From NCBI GenBank assembly GCA_947447955.1, contig CANFLS010000023.1:1-42152 (forward strand): a stretch of 42,152 nt of DNA, written 5' to 3'. This DNA comes from Flavobacteriales bacterium (GTDB lineage: Bacteria > Bacteroidota > Bacteroidia > NS11-12g > UBA955). Position numbers and translations under genes: made by a program. The notes beneath the pieces were generated by a model. It searched no databases and was not told the origin of the DNA. It saw nothing but the letters and a program-made list of their open reading frames with translations. Position 1 is the stretch's first letter. Every line of letters begins with the position of its first letter. Positions 26,783 to 36,458 of this stretch are shown piece after piece.

Positions 26783-29011
26783 TTAAATTAAAGTAGCTCT
26801 GGCGATTTTAATTTCAAAATACTCGAATTTATCGTTCAGTTTGGCTTTGATTTCACTCAGTTTATCTCCTGCATTCGAAATTTCGGCACAAATTTCATTG
26901 AGTGTAAGTTCATGCATGAAATCAGTTGCTTTCAATTGTTTCAATTCTACGCATTTTACCAAATGGGCTTCAACAGTAGAGCGCGACAAATCTCTTTCTT
27001 GTGCGGTTTGTTCAATTGATTTCAATTGTTCGTAAACCTGTTTTGTTAAAAGAATATTTTCTGGAATTTTGATTTCGCCAACTTTTGCTTTTGCAGTTTT
27101 TTCTTTGGGGGATGTAACTGTTTTTTGTCCCTCAGAATCATTTTTATTTATCTGAACAGAAACAGAATTTACTGCAGGTGCTTCTAAAGGGATTTCACCT
27201 TCAAACAAACGGATACTTCTATATGAAACCTGAATCATTTGTTGGCGTTTTGCAAACAACACATTCGAAACAGCTTCAATCTCTTTGCGCCATTTCTTTT
27301 GCTTATTTTTCAGGGTATATGCGTTGAGCATCAACTTCAATTCCTTGGCACTTCTTTCATCCAATTGATTTACAAAGTAAACCGTTGCTTTTGAACATCG
27401 CTCCGTTAATGTTGGCAACAAATCGGAATTGGATTTGCACTCGGCAAATGTTTGGTTAATTTGATATTGGAACTTCTCTGCTACTTTTTGAATCTCAAAC
27501 AACACAGAGATAGTTTTCTCTGACCAATCGTTTATGTCTTGAGGAAATTCAAGTCCGAACTTCGCCAATAACCGGTGTTTCCACTGATAAACAAAAACGC
27601 GAATCGGGTCAAACTCATAAATTTTCAATAATTTATCCTGACCAAATTGCCTTTTTTCTTGCTCTAGAATTTCCGGAAGTTGATCGGTAGAAATATGATG
27701 TTGAGAATATTCAACAATGCGGGGGTCAATTAAAATGTTTCGTCCATTGATACCAGATTTTAAATACAAACCTTCAAGGGTAACACATCTACTGAGGGCA
27801 ACGTAAACCTGCCCTGGCGCAAATGAACGTTCGGCATCAATAATCACTTTTTCTAGGGTTAAACCCTGACTTTTATGGATGGTAATGGCCCATGCCAATT
27901 TCAACGGAAAATGCTTAAAACTTCCCACCTCATTTTGCATTACCCTATCCTCTACCTCGTCGTAATTGTATTTTAAGTTCTGCCAAATATCTTTTTCAAC
28001 TTCAATAATTTCTCTTGAATTGGGAATTACCACCTCTATTTTATCATTTGAAATAGACGATACTACCGCAATTTTTCCATTGTAATATCTCTTCTCGCCA
28101 GAAATATCGTTTTTGATAAACATAACTTGAGCCCCTTCTTTGAGTTCTAAAATGGGCTCTGCAGGATATTGACTTTCAAAGAAATCGCCTTTGATTTCTG
28201 CGGCAAATTTGAAAGAAACTCCAGCTAGTTTTGCAAGTTTGTCTTTGTTTATATGATCTGCCGTTGAATTATGGCTACAAAGGGTAACAAATCCCTCCTC
28301 ATCAGGTTCGAAATGAGGTTGGTAGCGTTCCTGTAGAATTTCGTAGTCGCCTTCATTTAACTGCGCGTTTCTCACATTATTGAGCAAAGAAATAAAGGTT
28401 CGGTTACTTTGTCTATAAACCTTATTCAATTGCATTTGCATCACATTCAATGCTTGATAGGCTCGAGAAGAAAAGAAATACTCAGAATCGTAATATGAGT
28501 CTAGCAATATTTTTTCATCTTGCTTTACCACGGGAGGAAGCTGAAACAAATCTCCAATAAGCAATACTTGCACCCCACCGAAAGGCAAATTACTTCTTCT
28601 AGAGAAACGCAGAGAATTGTCGATAGCGTCGAACAAATCGGCCCTCACCATTGAAATTTCGTCAATAATGAGCAAATCAAAATTCTTGAATAAATCAAGT
28701 TTGGGTTTGGGGTAATGAAAATGCGATTGCAGCATAGGAATGTTCTGCGACACATTGGGATCAACAACGCTTGTTGTTGGCAGAAACATCCTGGTAGGAA
28801 GTCCAAACATAGAATGGATGGTGCTTCCGCCGGCATTGATGGCTGCAACACCCGTTGGGGCAACCACAATACATTTCTTGTCACTTTCCCTCAAAACACG
28901 CTTTAGAAATGTAGTTTTACCGGTACCCGCTTCACCTGTTAAAAACATATTTCGCCTTGTATTTTCTACAATATCGAAAGCAACATCGGCAATATCTAAA
29001 TCAGTATTCAA
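26783..29011 (-). CDS. Pif1/RecD-type ATP-dependent DNA helicase with C-terminal HTH_40-like domain
   Basis: The protein is 742 residues. Walker A is GEAGTGKTT at 26-34, Walker B is DEISM at 117-121, and later superfamily 1 motifs include LIGDLFQLPPV, VYRQSN, AITIHKSQGLTLEKV and QVYVALSRC. It is a 5'-3' superfamily 1B helicase of the Pif1/RecD group. A C-terminal region (about 660-725, VYEQLKSIEQTAQERDLSRSTVEAHLVKCVE) fits the HTH_40 domain often appended to this family in Bacteroidota. The frame has a stop five codons upstream and no ATG near the start, so translation probably begins at the TTG at 29011. It lies upstream of xseA and xseB and is likely part of the same DNA-repair unit. Confidence 0.88.
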   Translation of the reverse strand: MNTDLDIADVAFDIVENTRRNMFLTGEAGTGKTTFLKRVLRESDKKCIVVAPTGVAAINAGGSTIHSMFGLPTRMFLPTTSVVDPNVSQNIPMLQSHFHYPKPKLDLFKNFDLLIIDEISMVRADLFDAIDNSLRFSRRSNLPFGGVQVLLIGDLFQLPPVVKQDEKILLDSYYDSEYFFSSRAYQALNVMQMQLNKVYRQSNRTFISLLNNVRNAQLNEGDYEILQERYQPHFEPDEEGFVTLCSHNSTADHINKDKLAKLAGVSFKFAAEIKGDFFESQYPAEPILELKEGAQVMFIKNDISGEKRYYNGKIAVVSSISNDKIEVVIPNSREIIEVEKDIWQNLKYNYDEVEDRVMQNEVGSFKHFPLKLAWAITIHKSQGLTLEKVIIDAERSFAPGQVYVALSRCVTLEGLYLKSGINGRNILIDPRIVEYSQHHISTDQLPEILEQEKRQFGQDKLLKIYEFDPIRVFVYQWKHRLLAKFGLEFPQDINDWSEKTISVLFEIQKVAEKFQYQINQTFAECKSNSDLLPTLTERCSKATVYFVNQLDERSAKELKLMLNAYTLKNKQKKWRKEIEAVSNVLFAKRQQMIQVSYRSIRLFEGEIPLEAPAVNSVSVQINKNDSEGQKTVTSPKEKTAKAKVGEIKIPENILLTKQVYEQLKSIEQTAQERDLSRSTVEAHLVKCVELKQLKATDFMHELTLNEICAEISNAGDKLSEIKAKLNDKFEYFEIKIARATLI

Positions 29012-29018
29012 AGGAATA

Positions 29019-29026
29019 CAAAGTTA
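29019..29026 (-). promoter_or_regulatory. Possible -7 box of the helicase promoter
   Basis: TAACTTTG on the minus strand matches TAnnTTTG and lies only 7 bases before the TTG start. A possible TTG -33 element (29044-29042) is 15 bases away, shorter than usual. If used, the mRNA would be almost leaderless. Confidence 0.35.
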
Positions 29027-29109
29027 CAGATTAATGCGAAACAAGGCTGAAATTGAATCAAATTGTTGAAAGAAAAATCAATTGCTTTTGTAATTGAAAA
29101 AACGAATAA

Positions 29110-29140
29110 TTGGATTGGTAACTGCTTTGCTTTATGTTTG
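29110..29140 (+). promoter_or_regulatory. Bacteroidota-type promoter of the Asp-box propeller gene
   Basis: TTG (29110-29112), 20 bases, then TATGTTTG (29133-29140) matches TTG-N19/20-TAnnTTTG. Transcription would start near 29146, ten bases before the ATG at 29156. Confidence 0.55.
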
Positions 29141-29155
29141 TAAATAGGCAATAAT

Positions 29156-32100
29156 ATGTTCGAAAAACTCACACGTTTCAATCAATCCCCTATAATTAAG
29201 TTGAAATTAAAATATATATTATTTTACCTCATATTTATTGCTCAATTTGCACAAGCGCAAACCAGCAGCAATGATTCGATTTCGAATTGGAAATGGGTAA
29301 ATTTGATGTTGCAAGAAAGACCCAATTATTTCGAGGTTAAAAAAGCATTTGACAATCAATTTAAAGGGAATTATCCTAAAAAAGGATCAGGTTATAAAGT
29401 TTTCAAACGTTGGGAAAATAGAATATTGGCATATGTAGACGATTCTGGCTTCGTAAACTGGCCCAAAGAACAATTAAACGAATTTTTAAATATTCACGGA
29501 GCACCTACATCAAAAAGAGGACCAACAGGAAGCGCGGGCATTATGCCGGGAAGCCCCGTTTATCCTGCAACTTATTGCGCAGATTGGGGACGTTGGCAAG
29601 CCGTTGGACCCAATTATGGTCCGTACAATCAATCTAGCCAACCTACAGGAATTGGAAGGATTTCGGGCGTTGCTTTTCATCCGAAAGATACAAATACCTT
29701 TTTTGCCCTAGCTCCCCAAGGTGGAGTTTGGAAAACCACCGACTATGGTAAATCATGGAAACATTTGTGGACTGCCGGAACCAATAATGCCTTTGTAACG
29801 CTAGGAGCTAGCACCATGGTGCTTTCCTATAACAACCCCGATACTTTTTATATTGGTACCGGCGACAGAGATGCAGGAGATGCTCCGGGATACGGCGTAA
29901 TATACTCCATCAATGGCGGATCTACGTTCAGTTCCAGAAATACAGGTATGGGCAATGTTACTGTTTCTAAAATTTTGATGCATCCTAAAAACTCAGCCAT
30001 TTTATTGGCTGCAACCAATTCGGGAGTCTTTAGATCAACCAATAGTGGCGCACTATGGACAAAAACTACAGGTACATTGAACTTTTCAGATATAGATTTT
30101 CATCCGTACAATCCATCCATTGTTTATGCTGCTTCAAATGGTTTGTTTTACAGAAGCACCGATGGTGGAGCTTCGTTCTCACAAATCACCAATGGAGTGC
30201 CGAGTTCAGGAATGCAGCGAGGTCAAATTGCCGTTACAAAATCAGACCGAAGTAGGGTTTATTTTCTCGTTTCTTTAAATTCTAAATTTGGGGGATTCTA
30301 TGTCTCTCTCGATAGTGGTTTGTCATTTACAAACGCAAACTCAAGTCCTGCAAATATTTTAGGTTATTCAGAATTGGGAACAGATGGTTCAGGTCAAGGA
30401 TGGTATGATTTGGATGTGGCCGCAGATCCCTTTAACAAAAATACGGTATATGCTTTTGGTGTAAATATTTGGAAATCAACAAATGCTGGTGCAACTTTTA
30501 CCGTTTGTGGACATTGGGTTGGCGCAGGTAGTGCCGATGATGTGCATGCCGACCAACACGCTGGAGAATTCAATTCAACTGGCCGTACCTTGTTCTCTGG
30601 GAACGATGGGGGTATTTATTTCTCTCAGAACGGAGGAAAAACATGGAATAACATTTCAAATGGGATTCAAAATTCTCAGATTTATAGAATGTCGGTTGCT
30701 CAAACTGTTCAAAACATGAGCACTCAGGGTTACCAAGACAATGGGTCCGCGCAACAAAGTAGAGATCGTTTTTACACCTATTATGGAGGTGATGGAATGG
30801 ACTGTGCAGTTGACCCAACCGACGAAAAATACGTTTATGGATCTTATGTAATGGGAGTAATTTACCGTTGCCAAGACAGAAAAGATGTTGTAGATATTTG
30901 TTCCAATGGCGCCAACGGAATCAATGAAGGCGGCGGATGGCTAACACCCTTTGTTTTGCAAGAAGGGAATCCAAATAGAATGTTTGCCGGTTATTCTAAC
31001 ATTTGGCGCAGCGACAGTGTAAAAAAAGCTTCAGGATTTACATTCACAAAAATATCGTCTGGTTTTCCAGGAACGGTGCAATATATAAAAAGCAGCATTG
31101 CAAAAAACAGCATGCTCTATGTAATACGAGGTGATGGAAAACTATTCCGATCCAATAACGTAAATGCTGCAAGTCCAACATGGACAGATATTTCAGGCAA
31201 TATTCCGTCTGGCGTTTCATTAAGAGCCATAGAAACCCATCCAAAAGATAGCAATATTTTGTACATGGCTGGAAATACCACTTTGTATAAAAGCACCAAC
31301 CAAGGAGGTAGTTGGACGGCAATTGGAAACTTTGGAAATTCAACTCCAATTTCTGGCTTCAATTACGGCACAATTAATTGTTTAAAATACGATACATCAA
31401 GCATCTATGAAGAAATATATATTGGCTCTGATCGTGGAGTTTATGTGTATTTAAATGGCTCCTCAGGGGCAGCCGGCATCAATGAATTTTCAACTGGATT
31501 CCCTATGTGGGCAGATGTTTCGGACTTAGATATTTACTACTATCCCAAAAATAGAATGAAAAGCACAATCTACGCATCTACCTATGGTAGAGGTGTTTGG
31601 AGAAGCAATTTGGTAGATTATGGTAGCTTTAGCACCCCTAAATTGAATGTAAGTTTTTATGCTTTCGATTCTATTTTCACCGTTGGTGGCAAAATGAAAC
31701 TTTATGAAAATGTGGAGGGATCGGTTACAAGCTTGAAATGGGTAGTGAAACCAGCTACTTTTAAATGGATTAACAACGACAGTGTTGGCAAAAGCCCAGA
31801 AATTCAATTCTCCGCGCCCGGTGTATACACCGTTTCTCTTACTGCTTGGTGCTGTGGAACTGTGAAAACAACTACTAAGAAATTATGGATAAAGGTTTTC
31901 CCCGTTCCATCTACCATGAATTGCCGAAACACAACCACTTATTCAACAGTAAATTATGGCATAGGACATACCAAAGTGGTTTTGAGTGATAATCAAAATG
32001 AAACTGGAATGTACTTTGATGATGGGGAATACAATTCCTACACCAACAGCAAAGTATTTAGAATAAAACCCAATGTGGTGCAGACATTAAAAGTGACAGG

Positions 32101-34456
32101 TGGACTCAGTTACCCAGACAATATTCGTGTTTTCATAGATTACAACAACAATGGAAAATTTGAAAACTGGAAAAGTGAGGTTTTGGGTGCGAAAGTGGCG
32201 AATGGTCTTTCCGATGCTATTTTAACGTTTACTCCGCCGGCTAATATCCCTCGAAATAAACCATTTACAATGAGAATATTAAGTGACTATTACGCAATAG
32301 ACACAACGCCTTGTAAAAATTTGGGTTATGGAAAAGGTGAAGATTATTCGTTAGTTTACGATGTGAATGTACCCAACTTTATTGCAAATAAAAGCAAAGT
32401 TTGCTCAGGTACTCCTGTTGTTTTTAGAGATACATCGGAAGGACTTGTAGGTCAATGGGATTGGGATTTTGGCGTTGGTGCTGTGCCAAATAAAATTTCA
32501 GGAAAAGGACCTCATTTCGTAGTTTATACCTCTGGTGGACCCAAAAATGTGAAGCTCAAGGTAAACGGAACCGATAGTATAAGTAAAACTGCGTTTATTC
32601 AAGTTACCCAGAAACCAACAGCAATTGCATCCATAAAAACAGGGAGTTCCCCAAGCTGTGAAGGAAACAATATTACTTTAAATGTAAGTGAATTCAATAG
32701 AATTGCGGTTACCAGCAATTGGTATAATGCTAGTTGGAATTTAAAAAGTACAGATTCGCTTTTTACAATTTCCAATTTAACAATAAAAGATACTGGAATT
32801 TATTATGCCATAATCAACAATGCCGGTTGTTTAGACACAACCGACGCGGTTAAAATTGAAATGTTTGCCAAGCCAAGCGCATCATTTACAGTAAACAATA
32901 TTGCACAATGTTTAAAAGGGAATAATTTCAATTGTACCAATCAATCTAGCATTGTATTTAATAACATTTCTACTTTCCAATGGCAAGTATTAAATACAAC
33001 AATTAAAAACAGCACGTTGAATTTTATAACATCTCTAGGTCAAGCTGGTAATTACACCATACAGTTGATTGTAAAGAGCGATAAAAACTGTATGGATAGC
33101 ATGAACAAACAAATCCAAGTTTATGCCCAACCAAAAGCCAATTTCCAATTTATTGATTCCGCTCAATGCGATAGAAACAACAGTTTCAATGTTATGAATA
33201 AAAGTTCAATTACACCAATTGAAACCATCTATAGCAATTGGTTGTGGGCCGACGGCAAATCAGAAAATGCAAACATTCCCCTTCCCCATTCTTTTAAAGG
33301 TTTTGGTGATTTTAAAAACACCTTGATTGTAAAAACTATCCGTAATTGTGCCGATACCATTTCAAAAATTGCCCGCATTTATGAAACTGCGAAACCAAGT
33401 TTTGATATTCTCAATGCTAAAACCCTCATGGTTGATTCTGTATTTTGCGAAAATGAATTGTTGAAAATATCTAATTCTACAATTACAAAAGACATTGGCA
33501 CCTACGATTATACCTTAAACAATGTTTCATTTACAGGAAATAGCCAAGATCTATCTTTCAATAAATTTGGCAAGAAAAACATTACCCTTAAGGTAAACCA
33601 TCTTCCTGAAGGATGTGCAGATTCGCTAACAAAATTAGTCACCATTTTGTCAAATCCAACCGCTGCATTTACGGCAACACCAAATCCAATTTGTGCGTTA
33701 CAACAAACCTTAAACGTAACAAACAACTCTATAAATTCAGATGGAAATCCGCTCCAATACCACTGGAATATAGGACAAAACGACACTTCGAATCTTAAAA
33801 ACCCAACTTATATTTTTACAAATCCCGGTGACTATCAAATTCAGTTAACAGTAAACAACAATGGATGTTTTAACAGTGCAACCAATGATACAATTCATGT
33901 TGTACCTTCGGTAAAAAGTGATTTTTATTCGGTGGTTGATTGGAATAAGAACGCACATCCGAACCGTTATGGGATGGATTTTAATGCCACCGACACCCTC
34001 CTTTCAGGCTACACATATAGCTGGTATTTTGACACCGCTAAAGTTGTTTATGGCAAATCGGTTGTGCATTATTTCAATTCCAACACCACCACCCCAGTTA
34101 AGTTGATTGTGAGAAATTCATTGGGTTGCGCAGATACTTCAATTAAACTTGTGATAACCGAAACGCCAGCATTAAGGACACAAAACAATGTACTCAGTTT
34201 TTACGTGTATCCAAATCCCACAAAAAACAAAACGAGCTTCACATTTAAAGCCAACAAAGGCGATGAAATTGATGTAAAAATTACCACCATATTGGGACAA
34301 CAATTTATTTATCAAAGACATTGGAACATTGCAGAAACCGGTAGTTACTTTGAAACCATTAATTTCGATGATTTCCATGTTTCAGCTGGGGTTTATCCAA
34401 TTGAAATTACCCGAGGAAAAGATGTATTAAATGCAAAAATTATTTATGCGCCATAA
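29156..34456 (+). CDS. T9SS type A secreted protein: Asp-box beta-propellers, GEVED and PKD domains
   Basis: The protein has 1766 residues and a signal peptide ending in FAQAQ near residue 35. Residues about 145-825 form one or two sialidase/VPS10-like beta-propellers with at least nine Asp-box repeats (TTDYGKSW, STDGGASF, SQNGGKTW, STNQGGSW and others) and a terminal TIYASTYGRGVWRS. A PKD-like domain (about 830-915), a GEVED domain (about 950-1068, ending YGKGEDYSLVY), and six PKD or Ig-like domains (about 1075-1670) follow. The end (about 1680-1766) is a type A sorting domain (YVYPNPTKNKTSF, SAGVYPIEI, KIIYAP). Two of the PKD units (AQC near 1250 and 1335) resemble the units of the giant adhesin. 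It is probably a cell-surface glycan-binding or hydrolytic protein; catalytic residues were not identified. Confidence 0.85.
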   Translation: MFEKLTRFNQSPIIKLKLKYILFYLIFIAQFAQAQTSSNDSISNWKWVNLMLQERPNYFEVKKAFDNQFKGNYPKKGSGYKVFKRWENRILAYVDDSGFVNWPKEQLNEFLNIHGAPTSKRGPTGSAGIMPGSPVYPATYCADWGRWQAVGPNYGPYNQSSQPTGIGRISGVAFHPKDTNTFFALAPQGGVWKTTDYGKSWKHLWTAGTNNAFVTLGASTMVLSYNNPDTFYIGTGDRDAGDAPGYGVIYSINGGSTFSSRNTGMGNVTVSKILMHPKNSAILLAATNSGVFRSTNSGALWTKTTGTLNFSDIDFHPYNPSIVYAASNGLFYRSTDGGASFSQITNGVPSSGMQRGQIAVTKSDRSRVYFLVSLNSKFGGFYVSLDSGLSFTNANSSPANILGYSELGTDGSGQGWYDLDVAADPFNKNTVYAFGVNIWKSTNAGATFTVCGHWVGAGSADDVHADQHAGEFNSTGRTLFSGNDGGIYFSQNGGKTWNNISNGIQNSQIYRMSVAQTVQNMSTQGYQDNGSAQQSRDRFYTYYGGDGMDCAVDPTDEKYVYGSYVMGVIYRCQDRKDVVDICSNGANGINEGGGWLTPFVLQEGNPNRMFAGYSNIWRSDSVKKASGFTFTKISSGFPGTVQYIKSSIAKNSMLYVIRGDGKLFRSNNVNAASPTWTDISGNIPSGVSLRAIETHPKDSNILYMAGNTTLYKSTNQGGSWTAIGNFGNSTPISGFNYGTINCLKYDTSSIYEEIYIGSDRGVYVYLNGSSGAAGINEFSTGFPMWADVSDLDIYYYPKNRMKSTIYASTYGRGVWRSNLVDYGSFSTPKLNVSFYAFDSIFTVGGKMKLYENVEGSVTSLKWVVKPATFKWINNDSVGKSPEIQFSAPGVYTVSLTAWCCGTVKTTTKKLWIKVFPVPSTMNCRNTTTYSTVNYGIGHTKVVLSDNQNETGMYFDDGEYNSYTNSKVFRIKPNVVQTLKVTGGLSYPDNIRVFIDYNNNGKFENWKSEVLGAKVANGLSDAILTFTPPANIPRNKPFTMRILSDYYAIDTTPCKNLGYGKGEDYSLVYDVNVPNFIANKSKVCSGTPVVFRDTSEGLVGQWDWDFGVGAVPNKISGKGPHFVVYTSGGPKNVKLKVNGTDSISKTAFIQVTQKPTAIASIKTGSSPSCEGNNITLNVSEFNRIAVTSNWYNASWNLKSTDSLFTISNLTIKDTGIYYAIINNAGCLDTTDAVKIEMFAKPSASFTVNNIAQCLKGNNFNCTNQSSIVFNNISTFQWQVLNTTIKNSTLNFITSLGQAGNYTIQLIVKSDKNCMDSMNKQIQVYAQPKANFQFIDSAQCDRNNSFNVMNKSSITPIETIYSNWLWADGKSENANIPLPHSFKGFGDFKNTLIVKTIRNCADTISKIARIYETAKPSFDILNAKTLMVDSVFCENELLKISNSTITKDIGTYDYTLNNVSFTGNSQDLSFNKFGKKNITLKVNHLPEGCADSLTKLVTILSNPTAAFTATPNPICALQQTLNVTNNSINSDGNPLQYHWNIGQNDTSNLKNPTYIFTNPGDYQIQLTVNNNGCFNSATNDTIHVVPSVKSDFYSVVDWNKNAHPNRYGMDFNATDTLLSGYTYSWYFDTAKVVYGKSVVHYFNSNTTTPVKLIVRNSLGCADTSIKLVITETPALRTQNNVLSFYVYPNPTKNKTSFTFKANKGDEIDVKITTILGQQFIYQRHWNIAETGSYFETINFDDFHVSAGVYPIEITRGKDVLNAKIIYAP

Positions 34457-34490
34457 ATTGAATCATTCTCATTGTACTATTTCCAACGGA

Positions 34491-35375
34491 ATGAAAAAGT
34501 GTTTATTGAGCTTGGTTTTTTTTCTTGCTTTTTCTCTTGAGGGACAATCTAATATACGGAACTTTTTAAACATTTCCAAATCCAAATACTCCTTCGAGAA
34601 CTTCATACCGCTCCCGAAGGGAATTCCTGAAATCTCAGGATTGTATTTTGATGGAACTGTTGTTTGGACAATCAACGACGGTGGAAATCCTGCAGAAATC
34701 TTTGGATTGACGAATATCTATGATTCAACAGTTGCCCTAAATGACGACAATATCATCAAAACCCAATTTCCCCTTCCACTGAAAAATAACGATTGGGAAG
34801 CCCTAACTGGAGATGCTGATTTTATTTACATTGGAGATTTTGGCAACAATCCTGGAAACAGAAAAGACTTAAGTATTTATAAAATTTCCAAGAGTCAAAT
34901 CCAAAACAACCGTGTTGAACAGGTTGATACCATTCAATTCTTTTACCCAGAACAGAGCAATTTTGAATCTCGCTTTTTTCACAATTTCGATTGTGAAGCT
35001 ATGTTTGTGAAAGGCGATTCCATTTATTTGCTGACTAAAAATTGGCAAAATAGAAACTCTGAAATTTACCGCCTACCCAAAACAAAAGGATTTCACGCTG
35101 CCCAATTAATTGGCAGTTTTAATCCCAATTTTTTAGTAACCGACGCTTGCTTAGTCGAAAATGAAATTTTCATTACAGGTTACAATTTCAGAGGAAAACA
35201 ATTCATTGGCAAATTAAATTTTGGCACATGGAATGACTTTGAAAAACAAAAAATCAAAATGAAACACGGACAAATTGAAGGTATTTGCTATATCCCCAAC
35301 AAAGGGTTTATTTTGAGTACAGAACAACGAAAAACCCGCTGCGCTGGAATTTTCACAATAAAATCGAAAGAATGA
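34491..35375 (+). CDS. Secreted beta-propeller-like protein
   Basis: The ATG at 34491 gives 294 residues and a good signal peptide (MKKCLLSLVFFLAFSLEGQS); longer starts are in frame but would spoil it. The mature chain has repeated propeller-type motifs: PEISGLYFDGTVVWTINDGG, DWEALTGDADFIYIGDFGNN, RKDLSIYKI, DCEAMFVKGDSIYLLTKN, VTDACLVENEIFITGYN and IEGICYIPNKGFIL. This pattern of ISGL, DWE and GDFGNN.xNR recurs in secreted Bacteroidota proteins of unknown function. It starts 34 bases after the large propeller gene and its stop overlaps the GH53 gene by ATGA, so all three are probably co-transcribed. A carbohydrate-linked role is suggested by the neighbour only. Confidence 0.7.
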   Translation: MKKCLLSLVFFLAFSLEGQSNIRNFLNISKSKYSFENFIPLPKGIPEISGLYFDGTVVWTINDGGNPAEIFGLTNIYDSTVALNDDNIIKTQFPLPLKNNDWEALTGDADFIYIGDFGNNPGNRKDLSIYKISKSQIQNNRVEQVDTIQFFYPEQSNFESRFFHNFDCEAMFVKGDSIYLLTKNWQNRNSEIYRLPKTKGFHAAQLIGSFNPNFLVTDACLVENEIFITGYNFRGKQFIGKLNFGTWNDFEKQKIKMKHGQIEGICYIPNKGFILSTEQRKTRCAGIFTIKSKE

Positions 35376-36457
35376 AAAAGGATTTACATTTGATATTATC
35401 GCTATGTATAGCATTGGTTTTTGTGGCTTGTAAGCCCGAACCTAATAAAACAAATGAAATTCCCAAAACTACAACCGATCCATATATTGCTGGAATCGAC
35501 ATTAGCGCGCAAGTACTTATCAATAAAACCAACACCCAATTTTTTGACAGCAATAATAAACAAGTCAACGTTTTGGATTTTTTGAGGGACAATGGAGTCA
35601 ATACAATCCGTTTGAGAACTTGGTATGGCAATAACAACGATTATTCATTGCAAACTATGTCGCAATTTGCCAAAGAAATCGAAACCAAAGGTCTAAGAAC
35701 ATGGATCGACATCCATTACTCTGAAACCTGGGCCGATCCAGGCACCCAAACCATTCCCTCAACATGGAAAAACAAACCATTTAATGAGATTATTGATAGT
35801 TTAAAAAGCTACACCGATTTGGTTTGTAAAACTACAAAACCATATATCATTCAAATTGGCAATGAAATAAACAACGGATTTATTTGGCCAACTGCATCAA
35901 CTTACGATTCACTTAAGTTTTTTCAATCCCTAAGGGCTTGTTGTAACCAAGCCAGAATTTCAAGTAAATCGTCTAAGATTCTCATTCACTATGCCGGATA
36001 TCGTGGCGCATTGAGTTTCTTTTGGTGGTTAAGAGATCATCAAGTGGATTTTGATATTGCAGGAATCTCCTATTACCCCAAATGGCATGGAAAATCGTTA
36101 GATAGTTTATTTTCAACTATGCAATCCATCAATTATTACCTCAACAAGCAAAGTATCATAGCTGAAACAAGTTACATGTTTACAGATGGTTGGAATGACT
36201 ACACGTTCAATCCAATTGGCACAACCTCTGCCGAATTATTATCGCCTTATACAGCAACACCAACCGGACAATATCAGTTTTTCAGAGAACTCGTGAACAG
36301 AAGCAAGAAACTCAGTTTTGCCTCTGGAGTTTGCTACTGGGAAGGAACTTGGGTCGCTTATAAAGGAAAAACAGCTACAGATGGGTCACCTTGGGAAAAC
36401 CAAACTTGGTTTGATTTCAACAACAAAGCACTTCCCATTACAAAAGGGTTCAAATGA
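35372..36457 (+). CDS. GH53 family endo-beta-1,4-galactanase, lipoprotein
   Basis: The protein is 361 residues with a lipoprotein signal (LSLCIALVFVAC at about 9-20), so probably anchored in the outer membrane. The body is a TIM barrel of GH53: YIAGIDISAQVL, NTIRLRTWYG, WIDIHYSETWADPG, the acid/base glutamate in IGNEIN (E165) and the nucleophile in IIAETSY (E265), then GVCYWEGTWVAY. GH53 enzymes cleave beta-1,4-galactan side chains of type I arabinogalactan and pectin. The start codon overlaps the stop of the propeller gene (ATGA). The stop is one base from the stop of the convergent AAA gene. No SusCD pair or sugar sensor is in the window, so it is not part of a standard polysaccharide-utilisation locus here. 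Confidence 0.85.
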   Translation: MKKDLHLILSLCIALVFVACKPEPNKTNEIPKTTTDPYIAGIDISAQVLINKTNTQFFDSNNKQVNVLDFLRDNGVNTIRLRTWYGNNNDYSLQTMSQFAKEIETKGLRTWIDIHYSETWADPGTQTIPSTWKNKPFNEIIDSLKSYTDLVCKTTKPYIIQIGNEINNGFIWPTASTYDSLKFFQSLRACCNQARISSKSSKILIHYAGYRGALSFFWWLRDHQVDFDIAGISYYPKWHGKSLDSLFSTMQSINYYLNKQSIIAETSYMFTDGWNDYTFNPIGTTSAELLSPYTATPTGQYQFFRELVNRSKKLSFASGVCYWEGTWVAYKGKTATDGSPWENQTWFDFNNKALPITKGFK

Positions 36458-36458
36458 T

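Noticed and set aside
35221-35236. TTGGCAC sequence resembling the sigma-54 -24 element
   Set aside because: It lies inside a coding region and lacks the TTTG(C/A) element at the right spacing.
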